From positions 1-43,745 of the forward strand of contig JAKBZN010000020.1 in the NCBI GenBank assembly GCA_021842465.1: a stretch of 43,745 nucleotides of DNA, in the 5' to 3' direction. A program made the position numbers and the translations under genes. Within the stretch, counting starts at the first letter, position 1; each line of letters begins with the position of its first letter. The notes below the pieces were generated by a model. That model saw only the letters and a list, made by a program, of their open reading frames with translations, did not search any database and had not been told where the DNA came from. This document shows positions 28,572 through 36,967 of the stretch, piece by piece. The DNA comes from Pseudomonadota bacterium. GTDB lineage: Bacteria; Pseudomonadota; Gammaproteobacteria; Burkholderiales; Burkholderiaceae_F.

Positions 28572-29330
28572 TCATTTCGCCAGGCGGTTCGCGCGACCCG
28601 GCCGGTATTCGAATACGATCTGTTCGTCCGGTTTCGGCAGGTTCTTCGCCTTGTCCGGCCACTCGATCCGGCGCGCGAGATCGCGAATGACGTTGAGCCG
28701 CGCCTGTTTCTTGTCGTCGGCCAGAACCACGACCCAGGGCGCCGCGCCGTCGTGGGTCCGGCGCAGCATTTCGTCGCGCGCGCGGGAGTAGTCATCCCAG
28801 TGTCCCGGCGCCGCGGCGTCGACCGGACTGGACTTCCATTGCGTGAGCGGGTCGGCCGCACGGGCTTTCAGGCGCCGGGCCTGCTCGCCGCGACTGATGT
28901 CCAGGTAGTACTTGATGACCTGGATCCCCGCCTGCCCGAGCATCCGCTCGAACGGCACGACGCCATGCAGGAAGGTCTCGGTTTCCGCCTCGGTGCAGAA
29001 GCCCATCACCCGTTCCACGCCGGCCCGGTTGTACCAGCTCCGGTTGAACAGGACGAACTCTCCGGCGGAGGGCAAATGGGAAACGTACCGCTGGAAGTAC
29101 CACTGGCCCAGTTCGTGGTCGGATGGCTTGCTCAGCGCCACCACCCGCGTGTCGCGCGGACTCAGATGTTCGACGATGCGCTTGATCGTCCCATCCTTTC
29201 CCGCGGCGTCGCGCCCTTCGAAGATGACGAGAATGCGCTGGCCATGCGCAATCGTGTGCCGATGCGCGCGAACCAGCTCGATCTGCAGGCGGCGCAACTC
29301 CGATTTGTACGATTCGGCCTTTGCTTTCAT
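28572..29330 (-). CDS. ppk2: polyphosphate kinase 2 family protein
   Basis: A 252-residue single-domain PPK2, which transfers phosphate between polyphosphate and nucleoside di- or monophosphates. Walker A is FEGRDAAGKDGTIKRI near residue 37; the Walker B/lid region is VLFNRSWYNRAGVERVMGFC; also KPSDHELGQWYFQRYVSHLP and YYLDISRGEQARRL. Length matches one-domain PPK2 enzymes (230-300). Substrate class (ADP/GDP or AMP) is not assigned. Monocistronic by context. Confidence 0.93.
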   Translation of the reverse strand: MKAKAESYKSELRRLQIELVRAHRHTIAHGQRILVIFEGRDAAGKDGTIKRIVEHLSPRDTRVVALSKPSDHELGQWYFQRYVSHLPSAGEFVLFNRSWYNRAGVERVMGFCTEAETETFLHGVVPFERMLGQAGIQVIKYYLDISRGEQARRLKARAADPLTQWKSSPVDAAAPGHWDDYSRARDEMLRRTHDGAAPWVVVLADDKKQARLNVIRDLARRIEWPDKAKNLPKPDEQIVFEYRPGRANRLAK

Positions 29331-29433
29331 GCGGCGACACTACGCCGAAACCATGGGCCCGTCCACCGTTCCACCCGTACGGCGGGGGGCGCCGTGCCGC
29401 GTCGAGCGGCCGCCAGCGGCTCGACCGCAACGC

Positions 29434-29461
29434 TTGCCCGGCAGAACAAAATGGGTACAAT
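29434..29461 (+). promoter_or_regulatory. sigma-70 promoter of the 26-aa peptide gene
   Basis: TTGCCC (29434-29439), a 16-bp spacer and TACAAT (29456-29461). The start would be near 29468, leaving a leader of about 120 nt before the peptide ATG. Confidence 0.5.
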
Positions 29462-29586
29462 CGCCGAAAAATCAGGAACAATGCGACCGTGCCGTCCAGC
29501 GCAGGGGAAGCGTTCCCGGCGCATGGTTGCCGGTTTCCAGAATCCGGGCGTTTCGCGCCCATCAACCACGACAGGGGAGGTGTTTC

Positions 29587-29667
29587 ATGGTTTGGATCAT
29601 TACGCTTTTCGGCGGTCTCGCCGTTTTCGCCGTGCTGGCTCTGACGATTGCCAAGAGCGCGCGCTAA
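29587..29667 (+). CDS. 26-aa single-span membrane peptide
   Basis: The peptide starts MVWIITLFGGLAVFAVLALT and ends IAKSAR: one hydrophobic helix and a positively charged C-terminus, expected in the inner membrane. The AGGGGAGG about 7 bp upstream is one of the best ribosome binding sites in the window. A strong terminator lies 16 bp after the stop, and a promoter about 120 bp upstream makes it a stand-alone unit. No family recognised. Similar tiny proteins modulate membrane complexes or act as type I toxins; which applies cannot be told. Confidence 0.7.
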   Translation: MVWIITLFGGLAVFAVLALTIAKSAR

Positions 29668-29683
29668 ACGCGACGCACGAAAG

Positions 29684-29714
29684 GCGCGGGTGGGAAACCC
29701 CCCCGCGCTTTTTC
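29684..29714 (+). terminator. rho-independent terminator of the 26-aa peptide
   Basis: GCGCGGG pairs with CCCGCGC, extended by GGG/CCC around an AAA loop, and is followed by TTTTTC. It is the clearest intrinsic terminator in the window. Confidence 0.85.
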
Positions 29715-29868
29715 TTTTGGGGAAGACGGCGCGAGGGCATACGGCAGGCCTGCTGTAGGTCATTTCGTATTTCCCTATTCATCCGGGGTACCCGGAACGG
29801 GGTGGATTGCGCGGCGTGCGTTTCGCCGCAGAATCCGGCTTTGTCCACCACCTCCCGGTCCCCTTGCC

Positions 29869-30072
29869 ATGCTCGCCCAACACCCCACGCCCTGGACTTC
29901 CCAAGACGTCGAGTTCTGGATCGGCGGCCCCACGATCGCGGTCCTGCTGATCATATGGGGCTACCTGTTCTGGAAAGGCTACCCCTATACCCGGACGGTC
30001 GCCTTCCGCAGCATGCCCTTCGTGCTCATCATCATCCTGTTCACGCTGGGCTTCGCCGCGGACCCGTTTTGA
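29869..30072 (+). CDS. small two-span membrane protein
   Basis: A 67-residue protein with two hydrophobic helices (IAVLLIIWGYLFW and MPFVLIIILFTLGFA) joined by KGYPYTRTVAFRS. It begins MLAQHPTPWTSQDVEFWIGG. No family recognised. It ends 7 bp before the convergent DUF2892 gene. The Shine-Dalgarno sequence is weak (CCCTTGCC precedes the ATG), which lowers certainty. Confidence 0.5.
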   Translation: MLAQHPTPWTSQDVEFWIGGPTIAVLLIIWGYLFWKGYPYTRTVAFRSMPFVLIIILFTLGFAADPF

Positions 30073-30079
30073 CCCGACG

Positions 30080-30277
30080 CTAACTCGCCTTCTTCATCGG
30101 GCAGGTACTGATCCCCAGCACGCTGTACAGCGGGCACAGCCCGACCGCGCCGGTCGCCAGCGGAACCAGGCCGATCCATCCCCAGACGCCGATCGTTCCC
30201 TTCCACGCCAGCGCCACCAGCACCCCACCCACAACGATTCGCAACACGCGGTCAAAACCCCCTTCATTGATCTTCAC
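30080..30277 (-). CDS. DUF2892 membrane protein
   Basis: A 65-residue protein: NEGGFDRVLRIVVGGVLVAL, then WIGLVPLATGAVGLCPLYSV and the ending LGISTCPMKKAS. The NxG.DR.LR start and the G..G.CP.Y...G..TC end are the standard DUF2892 signature. The start is the GTG at 30277, with GGGAGG 8 bp upstream. It lies downstream of a Crp/Fnr regulator on the same strand, a common pairing. Confidence 0.88.
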   Translation of the reverse strand: MKINEGGFDRVLRIVVGGVLVALAWKGTIGVWGWIGLVPLATGAVGLCPLYSVLGISTCPMKKAS

Positions 30278-30400
30278 GACGGCCTCCCATTCTTGTCCGG
30301 TTGCCGGCCACCCGGCCGACAGCACCATTGCACCACGGTCGATCAGGCAGGTCTGTGACGTTCATCACCGGGGCGTGCGGAAAGCCGGCGCCGTCCCGGA

Positions 30401-31051
30401 TTACGGTGATCCGTCGGCCCAGCGCCGGAGCGCGTCGGCATCCAGCACGTCGATCCGCTCCCGGCGCACGGCGATCGCGCCGTCGTCGGCCAGGTGCTTC
30501 AGCAGGCGGGTCACGATCTCGCGCGCGCTGCCCAGTTCGTCGGCGATCTGCTGATGGGTCGCCAGGATCGTCGGGCCGCGCTCCCGCAGCAGGGCCGCCA
30601 AGCGTTGGTCGAGGCGGCGGAACGCCACCGCCTCAACCAACTGCATGAGATCGGCAATGCGGTCGGCGAACAGCCCGAACACGAACCGCCGGAACGGCGG
30701 CTCCGCCAGCCAGGCGTCGAAGAGCGCCCCCGGCACGAGGGCCAAGGTCGTCGGCCCTTCCGTCTGGCCGCGCGCGTTGTAGACGCTCGACGCCAGCAGG
30801 CAGCTCGTGGTGATGATGCAGGTTTCGCCGGGGGCGACGCGGTAGAGCGTGATGGCGCGCCCGTTCGGCGCCAGCTTGCTCACCCGCACCGCACCGCGGA
30901 CCACCAAGGGAAAACCGGTGCAGGCCTGCCGCTCGTCGAACACCATCGTGCTGCCCGGCAGCGCAATCTCCCGCAGCCGCGACAACTCGCCGCGCGCCGA
31001 GGACGATAGTTCCGTCAGGACCGGATAAGAATGCTCCAGTTCAGCGATCAT
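30401..31051 (-). CDS. Crp/Fnr-family transcriptional regulator
   Basis: A 216-residue regulator. The N-terminal cyclic-nucleotide-binding fold includes FPLVVRGAVRVSKLAPNGR and ITLYRVAPGETCIITTSCLL; the C-terminal HTH is ATHQQIADELGSAREIVTRL followed by LKHLADDGAI. It lacks the N-terminal cysteine cluster of FNR. Cys residues in ETCIITTSCLL recur, as I recall, in Crp/Fnr proteins next to DUF2892 genes, but a ligand is not known. Its start overlaps the DJ-1 gene stop by 4 bp; the DUF2892 gene follows about 120 bp later. Confidence 0.88.
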   Translation of the reverse strand: MIAELEHSYPVLTELSSSARGELSRLREIALPGSTMVFDERQACTGFPLVVRGAVRVSKLAPNGRAITLYRVAPGETCIITTSCLLASSVYNARGQTEGPTTLALVPGALFDAWLAEPPFRRFVFGLFADRIADLMQLVEAVAFRRLDQRLAALLRERGPTILATHQQIADELGSAREIVTRLLKHLADDGAIAVRRERIDVLDADALRRWADGSP

Positions 31052-31617
31052 GTCCCGGCGCCAGCACCTCCCAGAACGAGTCCGGCCGCGACCTCGTCCC
31101 GCCGGCCGCGACCGGCCAGCATCTCGACCAACGCCAGACCGAAGGCGATCGCCGTTCCCGGCCCCCGCGAGGTGACGAGATTGCCGTCGACCACCACCGC
31201 GTCCTCACGATACGCCGCCGCAGCGGCCGCGACCGGCCCCCGCACCGAGGGGTAGCTGGTCGCCTGGCGCCCGGCGAGGTGGCCGTATGCGGCAAGAATG
31301 GTCGGCGCCGCGCAGATCGCGCCGACGGAGCGGTCCGGCTGCAGATATCGCTCCAGCAGCCGGCGGATCCGCGGATCGGCGCGCAGATTGTCGACGCCCG
31401 GCCCGCCGCCCGGCAGCACCAGCATGTCGAAATCCCGCGCCATCGCCGCATCCAGCGTGGCATCCGGAACCACGACCACTCGGCGCGACGCCGTCACCGG
31501 CCCCGGCCGCAGACCGGCGGTGACGACCTCGATGCCCGCCCGACGCAGCACGTCGATCACGCAGACCGCCTCGATCTCCTCGAACCCTTCCGCAAGCGGA
31601 ATCAGAACGCTACGCAT
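31048..31617 (-). CDS. DJ-1/PfpI-family protein
   Basis: A 189-residue protein of the DJ-1 superfamily: MRSVLIPLAEGFEEIEAVCV, FDMLVLPGGGPGVDNL, and the nucleophile elbow VGAICAAPTILA with the reactive Cys near residue 105, then YPSVRGP. Length and motifs are of the YajL/ThiJ type, linked to glyoxal and electrophile repair or redox sensing. The ATG at 31617 has AAGGAGGG just upstream. First gene of a DJ-1, Crp/Fnr, DUF2892 set. Confidence 0.9.
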   Translation of the reverse strand: MRSVLIPLAEGFEEIEAVCVIDVLRRAGIEVVTAGLRPGPVTASRRVVVVPDATLDAAMARDFDMLVLPGGGPGVDNLRADPRIRRLLERYLQPDRSVGAICAAPTILAAYGHLAGRQATSYPSVRGPVAAAAAAYREDAVVVDGNLVTSRGPGTAIAFGLALVEMLAGRGRRDEVAAGLVLGGAGAGT

Positions 31618-31639
31618 GGTGTCCCTCCTTGGCGTCCGA

Positions 31640-32065
31640 TCATCGCCGCTCGGACTGCGGCCCCTCGGCAAATCGCGGGAGCGGCTCGTCGCCGCAGGAC
31701 CACGCCGCCCGGGAATCCCAGTAGATGCGCGCCTGCGGGGCGAGCGGAATCTCGTCGTCGACCGACCCGGCGGGAACGAGGGCGAAACCCATCTCCGGCA
31801 CGTAACGCGGCACCGGGCTGCCGCAGTTGCCGCAGAACTGCCGGGTGAAGCGCTGCGCCTGCGGCGGCTTGAAGTACCGCAACAGCGATTCTCCGCTCGT
31901 GAACGCGACTTTGGCATTCATCAGCATCAAGTTCGTCGCATGGCCGGTGCCGGTGGCTTTCCGGCAGCGCGAACAGTGACAATGGTAGAAGTGCCGCGCA
32001 TCGCCCTCGATCTCGAATGCGACCGCGCCGCACAGACAGCTTCCTTTCAACGTGACCTGGGACAT
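31640..32065 (-). CDS. GFA-family (Mss4-like zinc fold) protein
   Basis: A 141-residue protein with the zinc ligands of the glutathione-dependent formaldehyde-activating enzyme/CENP-V fold: KGSCLCGAVAFEI, FYHCHCSRCRKATGTGHA, and RQFCGNCGSPVPR. The family name is historical; most members are of unknown function. The ATG at 32065 has GAGGAGCGGAG upstream. It ends 22 bp before the DJ-1 gene start, so it may lead that operon. Confidence 0.9.
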   Translation of the reverse strand: MSQVTLKGSCLCGAVAFEIEGDARHFYHCHCSRCRKATGTGHATNLMLMNAKVAFTSGESLLRYFKPPQAQRFTRQFCGNCGSPVPRYVPEMGFALVPAGSVDDEIPLAPQARIYWDSRAAWSCGDEPLPRFAEGPQSERR

Positions 32066-32170
32066 CTCCGCTCCTCGTTGCAATCGAAACCCCGGCGCCC
32101 GCGGGAACGCCGCCGAACCGCCGCAATCGTAAGCGCTGCGGGTACAGTACGGCTTTCCCGGGAGAAGGGG

Positions 32171-33220
32171 ATGAACATGAAATATCGCCTGCTGGGCCGC
32201 ACCGGCCTCTACGTATCCGAAATGTGCCTGGGCACCATGACCTTCGGCGGCGCCGGGTTCTGGAAGGTGATGGGCAGCCTCGGGCGCGGCGCCGTCAACG
32301 AAATCGTCAAGACGGCGTTCGACGCCGGCGTCAACTTCTTCGACACCGCGAACGTCTATTCCCATGGCCAGTCGGAATCGCTCCTCGGTGAAGCCTTGCA
32401 TACCCTCGGCCTGCCGCGCGACGAACTGGTGATCGCCACCAAGGCGACCGGCGTCATGAACGACCTGCCGAACGGGCGCGGCCAGTCGCGATACCACCTG
32501 ATGAACGAAGTCGACGCCAGCCTGCGCCGGCTGCAGGTCGACCACATCGACCTCTACCAGCTGCACGGCTTCGACCCGCTGACGCCCCTGGAGGAATCGC
32601 TGGCGACGCTCGACGATCTCGTCCGCTCCGGCAAGGTGCGCTACGTCGGTGTATCCAATTTCGCCGCGTGGCAGATCATGAAAGCGCTGGCGATCTCCGA
32701 TGCCAACCACTGGAGCCGCTTCGTCAGCGTGCAGGCGTATTACACCGTCGCGGGGCGCGACATCGAACGCGAGCTGCTCCCGCTGCTGCGCGACCAGCAG
32801 CTCGGCCTGATGGTCTGGAGTCCGCTGGCCGGTGGTCTGCTCAGCGGCAAGTTCTCCCGCGACGGACAGGGGCCGGACGGCAGCCGGCGCGTCCAGCGCG
32901 CATTCCCGCCGGTCGACGAAGCGCGGGCGTTCGCGTGCATCGACGCCATGCGGCCGTTGGCCGAGCGGCGGGGCGTTTCGATCGCCCGGATCGCCCTGGC
33001 CTGGCTGCTTGCCCAGCGCGACGTCACCACCGTCATCATCGGCGCGAAGACCGTCGACCAGCTGCGCGACAACCTCGCCGCGGCGGAACTCGCCCTCGAC
33101 GCCGAGGAGTTGCAGACGCTCGACGCGGTCAGCACGCTGCCGGCGGAATACCCCGGATGGATGCTCGCACTGCAAGGCGCATACCGGGCGACCGCGCCGG
33201 TGGCCGGCACGGCGCCATAG
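32171..33220 (+). CDS. aldo/keto reductase
   Basis: A 349-residue NADPH-dependent oxidoreductase of the AKR TIM barrel: YRLLGRTGLYVSEMCLGTM, the catalytic Asp/Tyr region FDTANVYSHGQSE, the Lys in ELVIATKATG, His in YQLHGFDPLTP, and the cofactor end WLLAQRDVTTVIIGAKT with QLRDNL. Closest in pattern to YghZ/YajO-like general reductases. GGAGAAGGGG precedes the ATG; TACAGT about 25 bp before it may be the -10. The ClC gene follows after 4 bp. Confidence 0.92.
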   Translation: MNMKYRLLGRTGLYVSEMCLGTMTFGGAGFWKVMGSLGRGAVNEIVKTAFDAGVNFFDTANVYSHGQSESLLGEALHTLGLPRDELVIATKATGVMNDLPNGRGQSRYHLMNEVDASLRRLQVDHIDLYQLHGFDPLTPLEESLATLDDLVRSGKVRYVGVSNFAAWQIMKALAISDANHWSRFVSVQAYYTVAGRDIERELLPLLRDQQLGLMVWSPLAGGLLSGKFSRDGQGPDGSRRVQRAFPPVDEARAFACIDAMRPLAERRGVSIARIALAWLLAQRDVTTVIIGAKTVDQLRDNLAAAELALDAEELQTLDAVSTLPAEYPGWMLALQGAYRATAPVAGTAP

Positions 33221-33224
33221 CGCG

Positions 33225-34508
33225 ATGCGGCCGTTCCGGCTCCCGGCATCCGTCTATCTCTGGCCGGCGGCAGTCGTCACCGGCGCGCTTGCCGCCTCGG
33301 CCGCGTTGCTGTTCCGTGCGGCGATCAACGTCATCGCCACCGCCCTGACCGGCGTCGGCGGCAGCCTGGTCGCGGCGGCGACAGCACTCGCGCCCTGGCA
33401 TCGCGCGCTGGTGGTGACGGCCGGCGGACTCACCGCCGGCCTCGTGCTCCATTGGGGACTGCGCTGGGCGGCACGCGGGCCGGACGGCGCGCAGAACATC
33501 GATTACATCGACGCGGCGCGCCAAGGAACCGTCGCTCTCAACGACCGCGCGACGTTCGTACGCAGTGTTTCGTCCCTGCTTTCGGTGAGCACCGGCGCCT
33601 CGATCGGCCGCGAAGGCGCGATGGTGCAGCTGGCGGCATGGTTCGCCTCCCTACTGGCGCGGCGCTTCCCATTTTCCGCCGAGCACCGCGATGCGCTCCT
33701 CGTCTGCGGCATCGCCTCGGGCATTGGCGCGGCATACCATGCGCCGATCGCCGGCGTCGTGTTCGTGCTCGAGTTGGCGCTGGGCTTCCTCGCCCGCAAT
33801 ACCGTCGCCCCGGTCCTGCTCGCCGCGGCAACGTCCAGCGGACTGATCTACTGGTTCGTGGAGCCGCGCCCGCTCTACCAGATGCCCGCCGTCGCGCTGG
33901 CTCCGGCCAGCATCGGGATCGCCATTCTGGCCGGCGTGGTATGCGGCGGCATCGGGTGGGTGCTGCTCACGGTGCTGGAACGCTCCCGTGCGATCTTTGC
34001 CGCGCTCACGCCTTCCCTGCCGGCCCGGTTTGGCTTGGGGAGCCTGCTGGTCGGCCTGCTTTCCGCCGCGGTGCCGGAAGTCTGGGGCAACGGCTACAGC
34101 GTGGTGTCGACCGTGCTGCAAGGCGGCTCCCCCTGGGCTTGGGTAGCCGTGATTTTCGCAGCCAAGGTGGTCGCGACAATTCTGAGCGCGGGATCGGGGG
34201 CGATCGGCGGGGTGTTCACGCCGACCCTCTTCGTCGGCGCGACCAGCGGCTACCTGATGGCCTGCATCACGCCGCACATCGCCTCGACCTTGGTCGCCGA
34301 CCCGCGGGTGGTGGCGGTCATCGGCATGGCCGCCGTGCTCGCGGCCGTCACGCATGCCCCGCTGATGGCGATCGTCATCGTGCTGGAAATGACCAACCAG
34401 TTCCAGTTGACCCTGCCGGTGCTGGTGGCCTGCGGCCTCGCGTACGCAGTCAGCACCCACTTCGGCGCGCGTCCGCTCTACGGGAATCCGATCGAAGGCC
34501 GGCAATAG
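33225..34508 (+). CDS. ClC-family chloride channel/antiporter
   Basis: A 427-residue polytopic membrane protein with the ClC selectivity motifs: STGASIGREGAMVQL (GREGP with Pro changed to Ala, gating Glu retained) near residue 125, and SGAIGGVFTPTLFVGA (GxFxP). The ending MAAVLAAVTHAPLMAIVIVL is also typical. It lacks CBS domains. It starts 4 bp after the aldo/keto reductase stop and its last 31 bp overlap the convergent ogt gene. Channel versus Cl-/H+ exchange is not decided; the internal proton-glutamate was not located. Confidence 0.9.
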   Translation: MRPFRLPASVYLWPAAVVTGALAASAALLFRAAINVIATALTGVGGSLVAAATALAPWHRALVVTAGGLTAGLVLHWGLRWAARGPDGAQNIDYIDAARQGTVALNDRATFVRSVSSLLSVSTGASIGREGAMVQLAAWFASLLARRFPFSAEHRDALLVCGIASGIGAAYHAPIAGVVFVLELALGFLARNTVAPVLLAAATSSGLIYWFVEPRPLYQMPAVALAPASIGIAILAGVVCGGIGWVLLTVLERSRAIFAALTPSLPARFGLGSLLVGLLSAAVPEVWGNGYSVVSTVLQGGSPWAWVAVIFAAKVVATILSAGSGAIGGVFTPTLFVGATSGYLMACITPHIASTLVADPRVVAVIGMAAVLAAVTHAPLMAIVIVLEMTNQFQLTLPVLVACGLAYAVSTHFGARPLYGNPIEGRQ

Positions 34509-35026
34509 GCGCGCCCTGCGACGGCGGCGGCTTCCCGCTCGAGGAGCCGCCGCTTGCGTTCGACGCCCCAGCGATACCCGGACCGCGACCCGTCCTGCCG
34601 GACGATCCGATGGCAGGGCACGAGCACCGCCACCGGATTGGCGCCGCAAGCCCGGGCGACCGCGCGCGCCGCCGCGGGCCGGCCGATGGACCGGGCGATG
34701 TCGGCGTAGCTCGCCGTCCGCCCCGCCGGAATCGCGCGCAGCGCCCGCCAGACCTGCAACTGGAAGCCGGTGCCGCGCAGGTCGAGCGAGAGGCCGGTGT
34801 CGCCGTCCCAGGGCGCTTCGACGAAACGGAGCGCTTGCGCGGCGATGGCCGCCATGCCGGCGCCGTCTTCGATCGGCTGGGAATCCGCAAACCGCTGCCG
34901 CAGTTCGGCAACAAGTGCGGCGCGGCCGTCGCCCAACGCCAGACAAGCGATGCCCGCGTCGCTGCAAGCGACGAGCCCCGTACCCAACGAGGTTTCCCCC
35001 ACTGCGAAGCGGATCGTTTCGTTCAT
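34478..35026 (-). CDS. ogt: methylated-DNA-protein-cysteine methyltransferase
   Basis: A 182-residue protein: an N-terminal RNase-H-like domain, then the DNA-binding part FQLQVWRALRAIPAGRTASY and the active site NPVAVLVPCHRIVRQDG, with alkyl-acceptor Cys in PCHR. It repairs O6-alkylguanine by suicidal transfer. Its ATG overlaps the acr3 stop by 4 bp, so it is translated from the arsenic operon mRNA, an unusual partner for arsenite export. The 3' end overlaps the ClC gene by 31 bp. Confidence 0.93.
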   Translation of the reverse strand: MNETIRFAVGETSLGTGLVACSDAGIACLALGDGRAALVAELRQRFADSQPIEDGAGMAAIAAQALRFVEAPWDGDTGLSLDLRGTGFQLQVWRALRAIPAGRTASYADIARSIGRPAAARAVARACGANPVAVLVPCHRIVRQDGSRSGYRWGVERKRRLLEREAAAVAGRAYCRPSIGFP

Positions 35027-36126
35027 GCGCCCTCCGTCGGTTGCGCAGCGCCAGGCGATCGACGCATTTCATACCAGCCTTTCGATCGGTTGACAACCCG
35101 GACGACCAGCAGCATGACCGGCACCTCGATCAGCACTCCGACCACCGTCGCCAGCGCGGCGCCCGACCGGAATCCATACAAGCCGATGGCAGCCGCCACC
35201 GCAAGCTCGAAGAAATTGGATGCGCCGATCAACGCGGACGGCCCGGCGACGTTGTGTTGTTCGCCGACGGCGCGATTCAGGAAGTACGCCAGCGCCGCGT
35301 TGAAGAACACCTGGACCAGGATCGGAACGGCGAGCAGCGCGATGACCAGCGGCTGCGCGACGATGGCCGGGCCCTGGAACGCGAACAGCAGCACCAGCAT
35401 GGCCAGCAAGGCGACGATCGACCCGGTGCCGATGCGATGGAGGGTCGCGTCGAAGTGCGCCGTACCCCGCGCGAGCAGCCGTCGACGCAGGACCTGGGCC
35501 AGGCCGAGGGGAATCACGACATAGAGGATCACCGACGCGAGCAGGGTGCTCCACGGCACCGCGATCGCCGAAACGCCCAGCAATAGCCCGACGATCGGAG
35601 CGAACGCGAACACCATGATGGTGTCGTTCAACGCCACCTGGGAAACCGTGAACAACGGATCGCCGCCGGTCAGCCGGCTCCACACGAAGACCATCGCCGT
35701 GCAGGGCGCGGCAGCCAACAGGATCAGGCCGCTGAGGTAGCTGTCGATCTGGCCCGGCGGCAGCAGCGGCGCGAAGAGGTGGCGCACGAAGAGCCAGCCC
35801 AGCAGCGCCATCGAGAACGGCTTGACCAGCCAGTTCACCGCCAAGGTGACCACGATGCCCCGCACGTGCCGCCGCACTTCATGCAGCGCGCCGAAATCCA
35901 CCTTGGCCAGCATCGGGATGATCATCACCCAGATCAGCACGCCCACCGGAATATTGACCTGCGCGACCTCGAACCCGCCGATCGCCTGGAATGCCGTCGG
36001 CGCGACGCGGCCCAGGATGATGCCGGCTCCGATGCACAGCGCCACCCAGATCGAGAGATAGCGCTCGAACCCGCTCATCGGCGCTTTCGCCGGGGCGGCG
36101 CACGCAGCCGCACACAATTGGGACAC
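35023..36126 (-). CDS. acr3: ACR3-family arsenite efflux transporter
   Basis: A 367-residue protein with about ten membrane helices. Signature parts: FERYLSIWVALCIGAGIILG, VLIWVMIIPMLAKVDF, VKPFSMALLGWLFVRHLF, and the transport Cys region LAAAPCTAMVFVWSRLTGG. It exports As(III) in concert with arsenate reduction by ArsC. It starts 9 bp after arsC and overlaps ogt by 4 bp. Confidence 0.95.
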   Translation of the reverse strand: MSQLCAAACAAPAKAPMSGFERYLSIWVALCIGAGIILGRVAPTAFQAIGGFEVAQVNIPVGVLIWVMIIPMLAKVDFGALHEVRRHVRGIVVTLAVNWLVKPFSMALLGWLFVRHLFAPLLPPGQIDSYLSGLILLAAAPCTAMVFVWSRLTGGDPLFTVSQVALNDTIMVFAFAPIVGLLLGVSAIAVPWSTLLASVILYVVIPLGLAQVLRRRLLARGTAHFDATLHRIGTGSIVALLAMLVLLFAFQGPAIVAQPLVIALLAVPILVQVFFNAALAYFLNRAVGEQHNVAGPSALIGASNFFELAVAAAIGLYGFRSGAALATVVGVLIEVPVMLLVVRVVNRSKGWYEMRRSPGAAQPTEGA

Positions 36127-36135
36127 GATGGCTCC

Positions 36136-36549
36136 TCACCAACCCAGCGCGGCACGAACCGCCGGGACCAGCCGGGCTCGGATGTCGTCACGCACGCGCA
36201 GAAAGCTTTCCAGCGGCTCGCCATGCGGATCGTGGAACGGCACGTGGATCCGCGGCACCGGACGCGGGAACACCGGACAAGTCTCCTTGGCGTTGTCGCA
36301 GACGGTGACGACCAGATCGATCGGTTCTCCGATCACCGCATCCACATCCTTCGGGTGCAGCCCCGCAGTCGCCAGGCCGGCCCGCCGCAGCGCTTCGAGC
36401 GCGCCCTCGGCGACCTTGGGCTGCGGACGGGTGCCCGCCGAGATCGCGCGCACCCGCCCCGCAAACTCGTGATTGAGCAGCACCTCCGCCATCTGGGATC
36501 GACAGGAATTGCCGGTGCAGAGCACCAGAACCGTTTTGCATTCGCTCAT
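36136..36549 (-). CDS. arsC: arsenate reductase, thioredoxin-type (LMW-PTP fold)
   Basis: A 137-residue protein with the phosphatase-type P-loop LCTGNSCRSQMAE near residue 11 and the redox pair in VVTVCDNAKETCPVFP (C-x6-C), as in the thioredoxin-coupled ArsC of Gram-positives and many proteobacteria. It reduces arsenate to arsenite for Acr3. The ATG at 36549 overlaps the arsR stop by 4 bp. Confidence 0.94.
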   Translation of the reverse strand: MSECKTVLVLCTGNSCRSQMAEVLLNHEFAGRVRAISAGTRPQPKVAEGALEALRRAGLATAGLHPKDVDAVIGEPIDLVVTVCDNAKETCPVFPRPVPRIHVPFHDPHGEPLESFLRVRDDIRARLVPAVRAALGW

Positions 36550-36965
36550 GCCTTGTCCTTCGCGGAACGGGTCTTGATCGGGGTCTTGGCGGCGGCCTTG
36601 CCACCGGCTTTGCCGCCGAATTTGGCGGCGACTTTGGCGGACCTTACGCGGGTCGACTGCCGGGTCTTGGGCAGGCACGCCTTGCCCTGGCAACAGTTGT
36701 GCGTGAGGAAGGCGATCAGGTCATCCGTCGTGTCGTACGCCGCGGCGTAGCGGATGAACCGGCTCTCCCGCTCGCCGCGGATCAGACCCACCCGGCTGAG
36801 ATGGGCCAGGTGGAACGACAGTGTCGCTGCAGGAATGTCCAGTTGCGCTCCGATCGCGCTCGCATGGACGCCATCCGGCCCCGCTTCGACCAGCAGGCGG
36901 AAGATCGCGAGCCGAGACTCGTGGCCGAGCGCGGCGAAAAGCTCGACGGCGTTCATTGTTTCCAT
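36546..36965 (-). CDS. arsR: arsenic-responsive repressor ArsR with basic C-terminal tail
   Basis: A 139-residue ArsR/SmtB protein: AALGHESRLAIFRLLVEAG, recognition helix PAATLSFHLAHLSRVGL, and wing ERESRFIRYA. The As(III) site is C-terminal, Cys91-Cys92 and Cys97 in HNCCQGKACLP, like the CC...C site of Acidithiobacillus ArsR rather than the classic CxCxxC. A Lys/Ala-rich tail of about 35 residues (AAKFGGKAGGKAAAKTPIKT) is unusual. Start ATG 36965, alternative ATG 36956. An AT-rich dyad lies 3 bp upstream, so autoregulation is clear. Confidence 0.92.
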   Translation of the reverse strand: METMNAVELFAALGHESRLAIFRLLVEAGPDGVHASAIGAQLDIPAATLSFHLAHLSRVGLIRGERESRFIRYAAAYDTTDDLIAFLTHNCCQGKACLPKTRQSTRVRSAKVAAKFGGKAGGKAAAKTPIKTRSAKDKA

Positions 36966-36967
36966 AG

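Noticed and set aside
28572-29330. ppk2 as part of the ArsR/sulfide regulon
   Set aside because: It is convergent with the ArsR-type gene and separated from it by a strong hairpin terminator.
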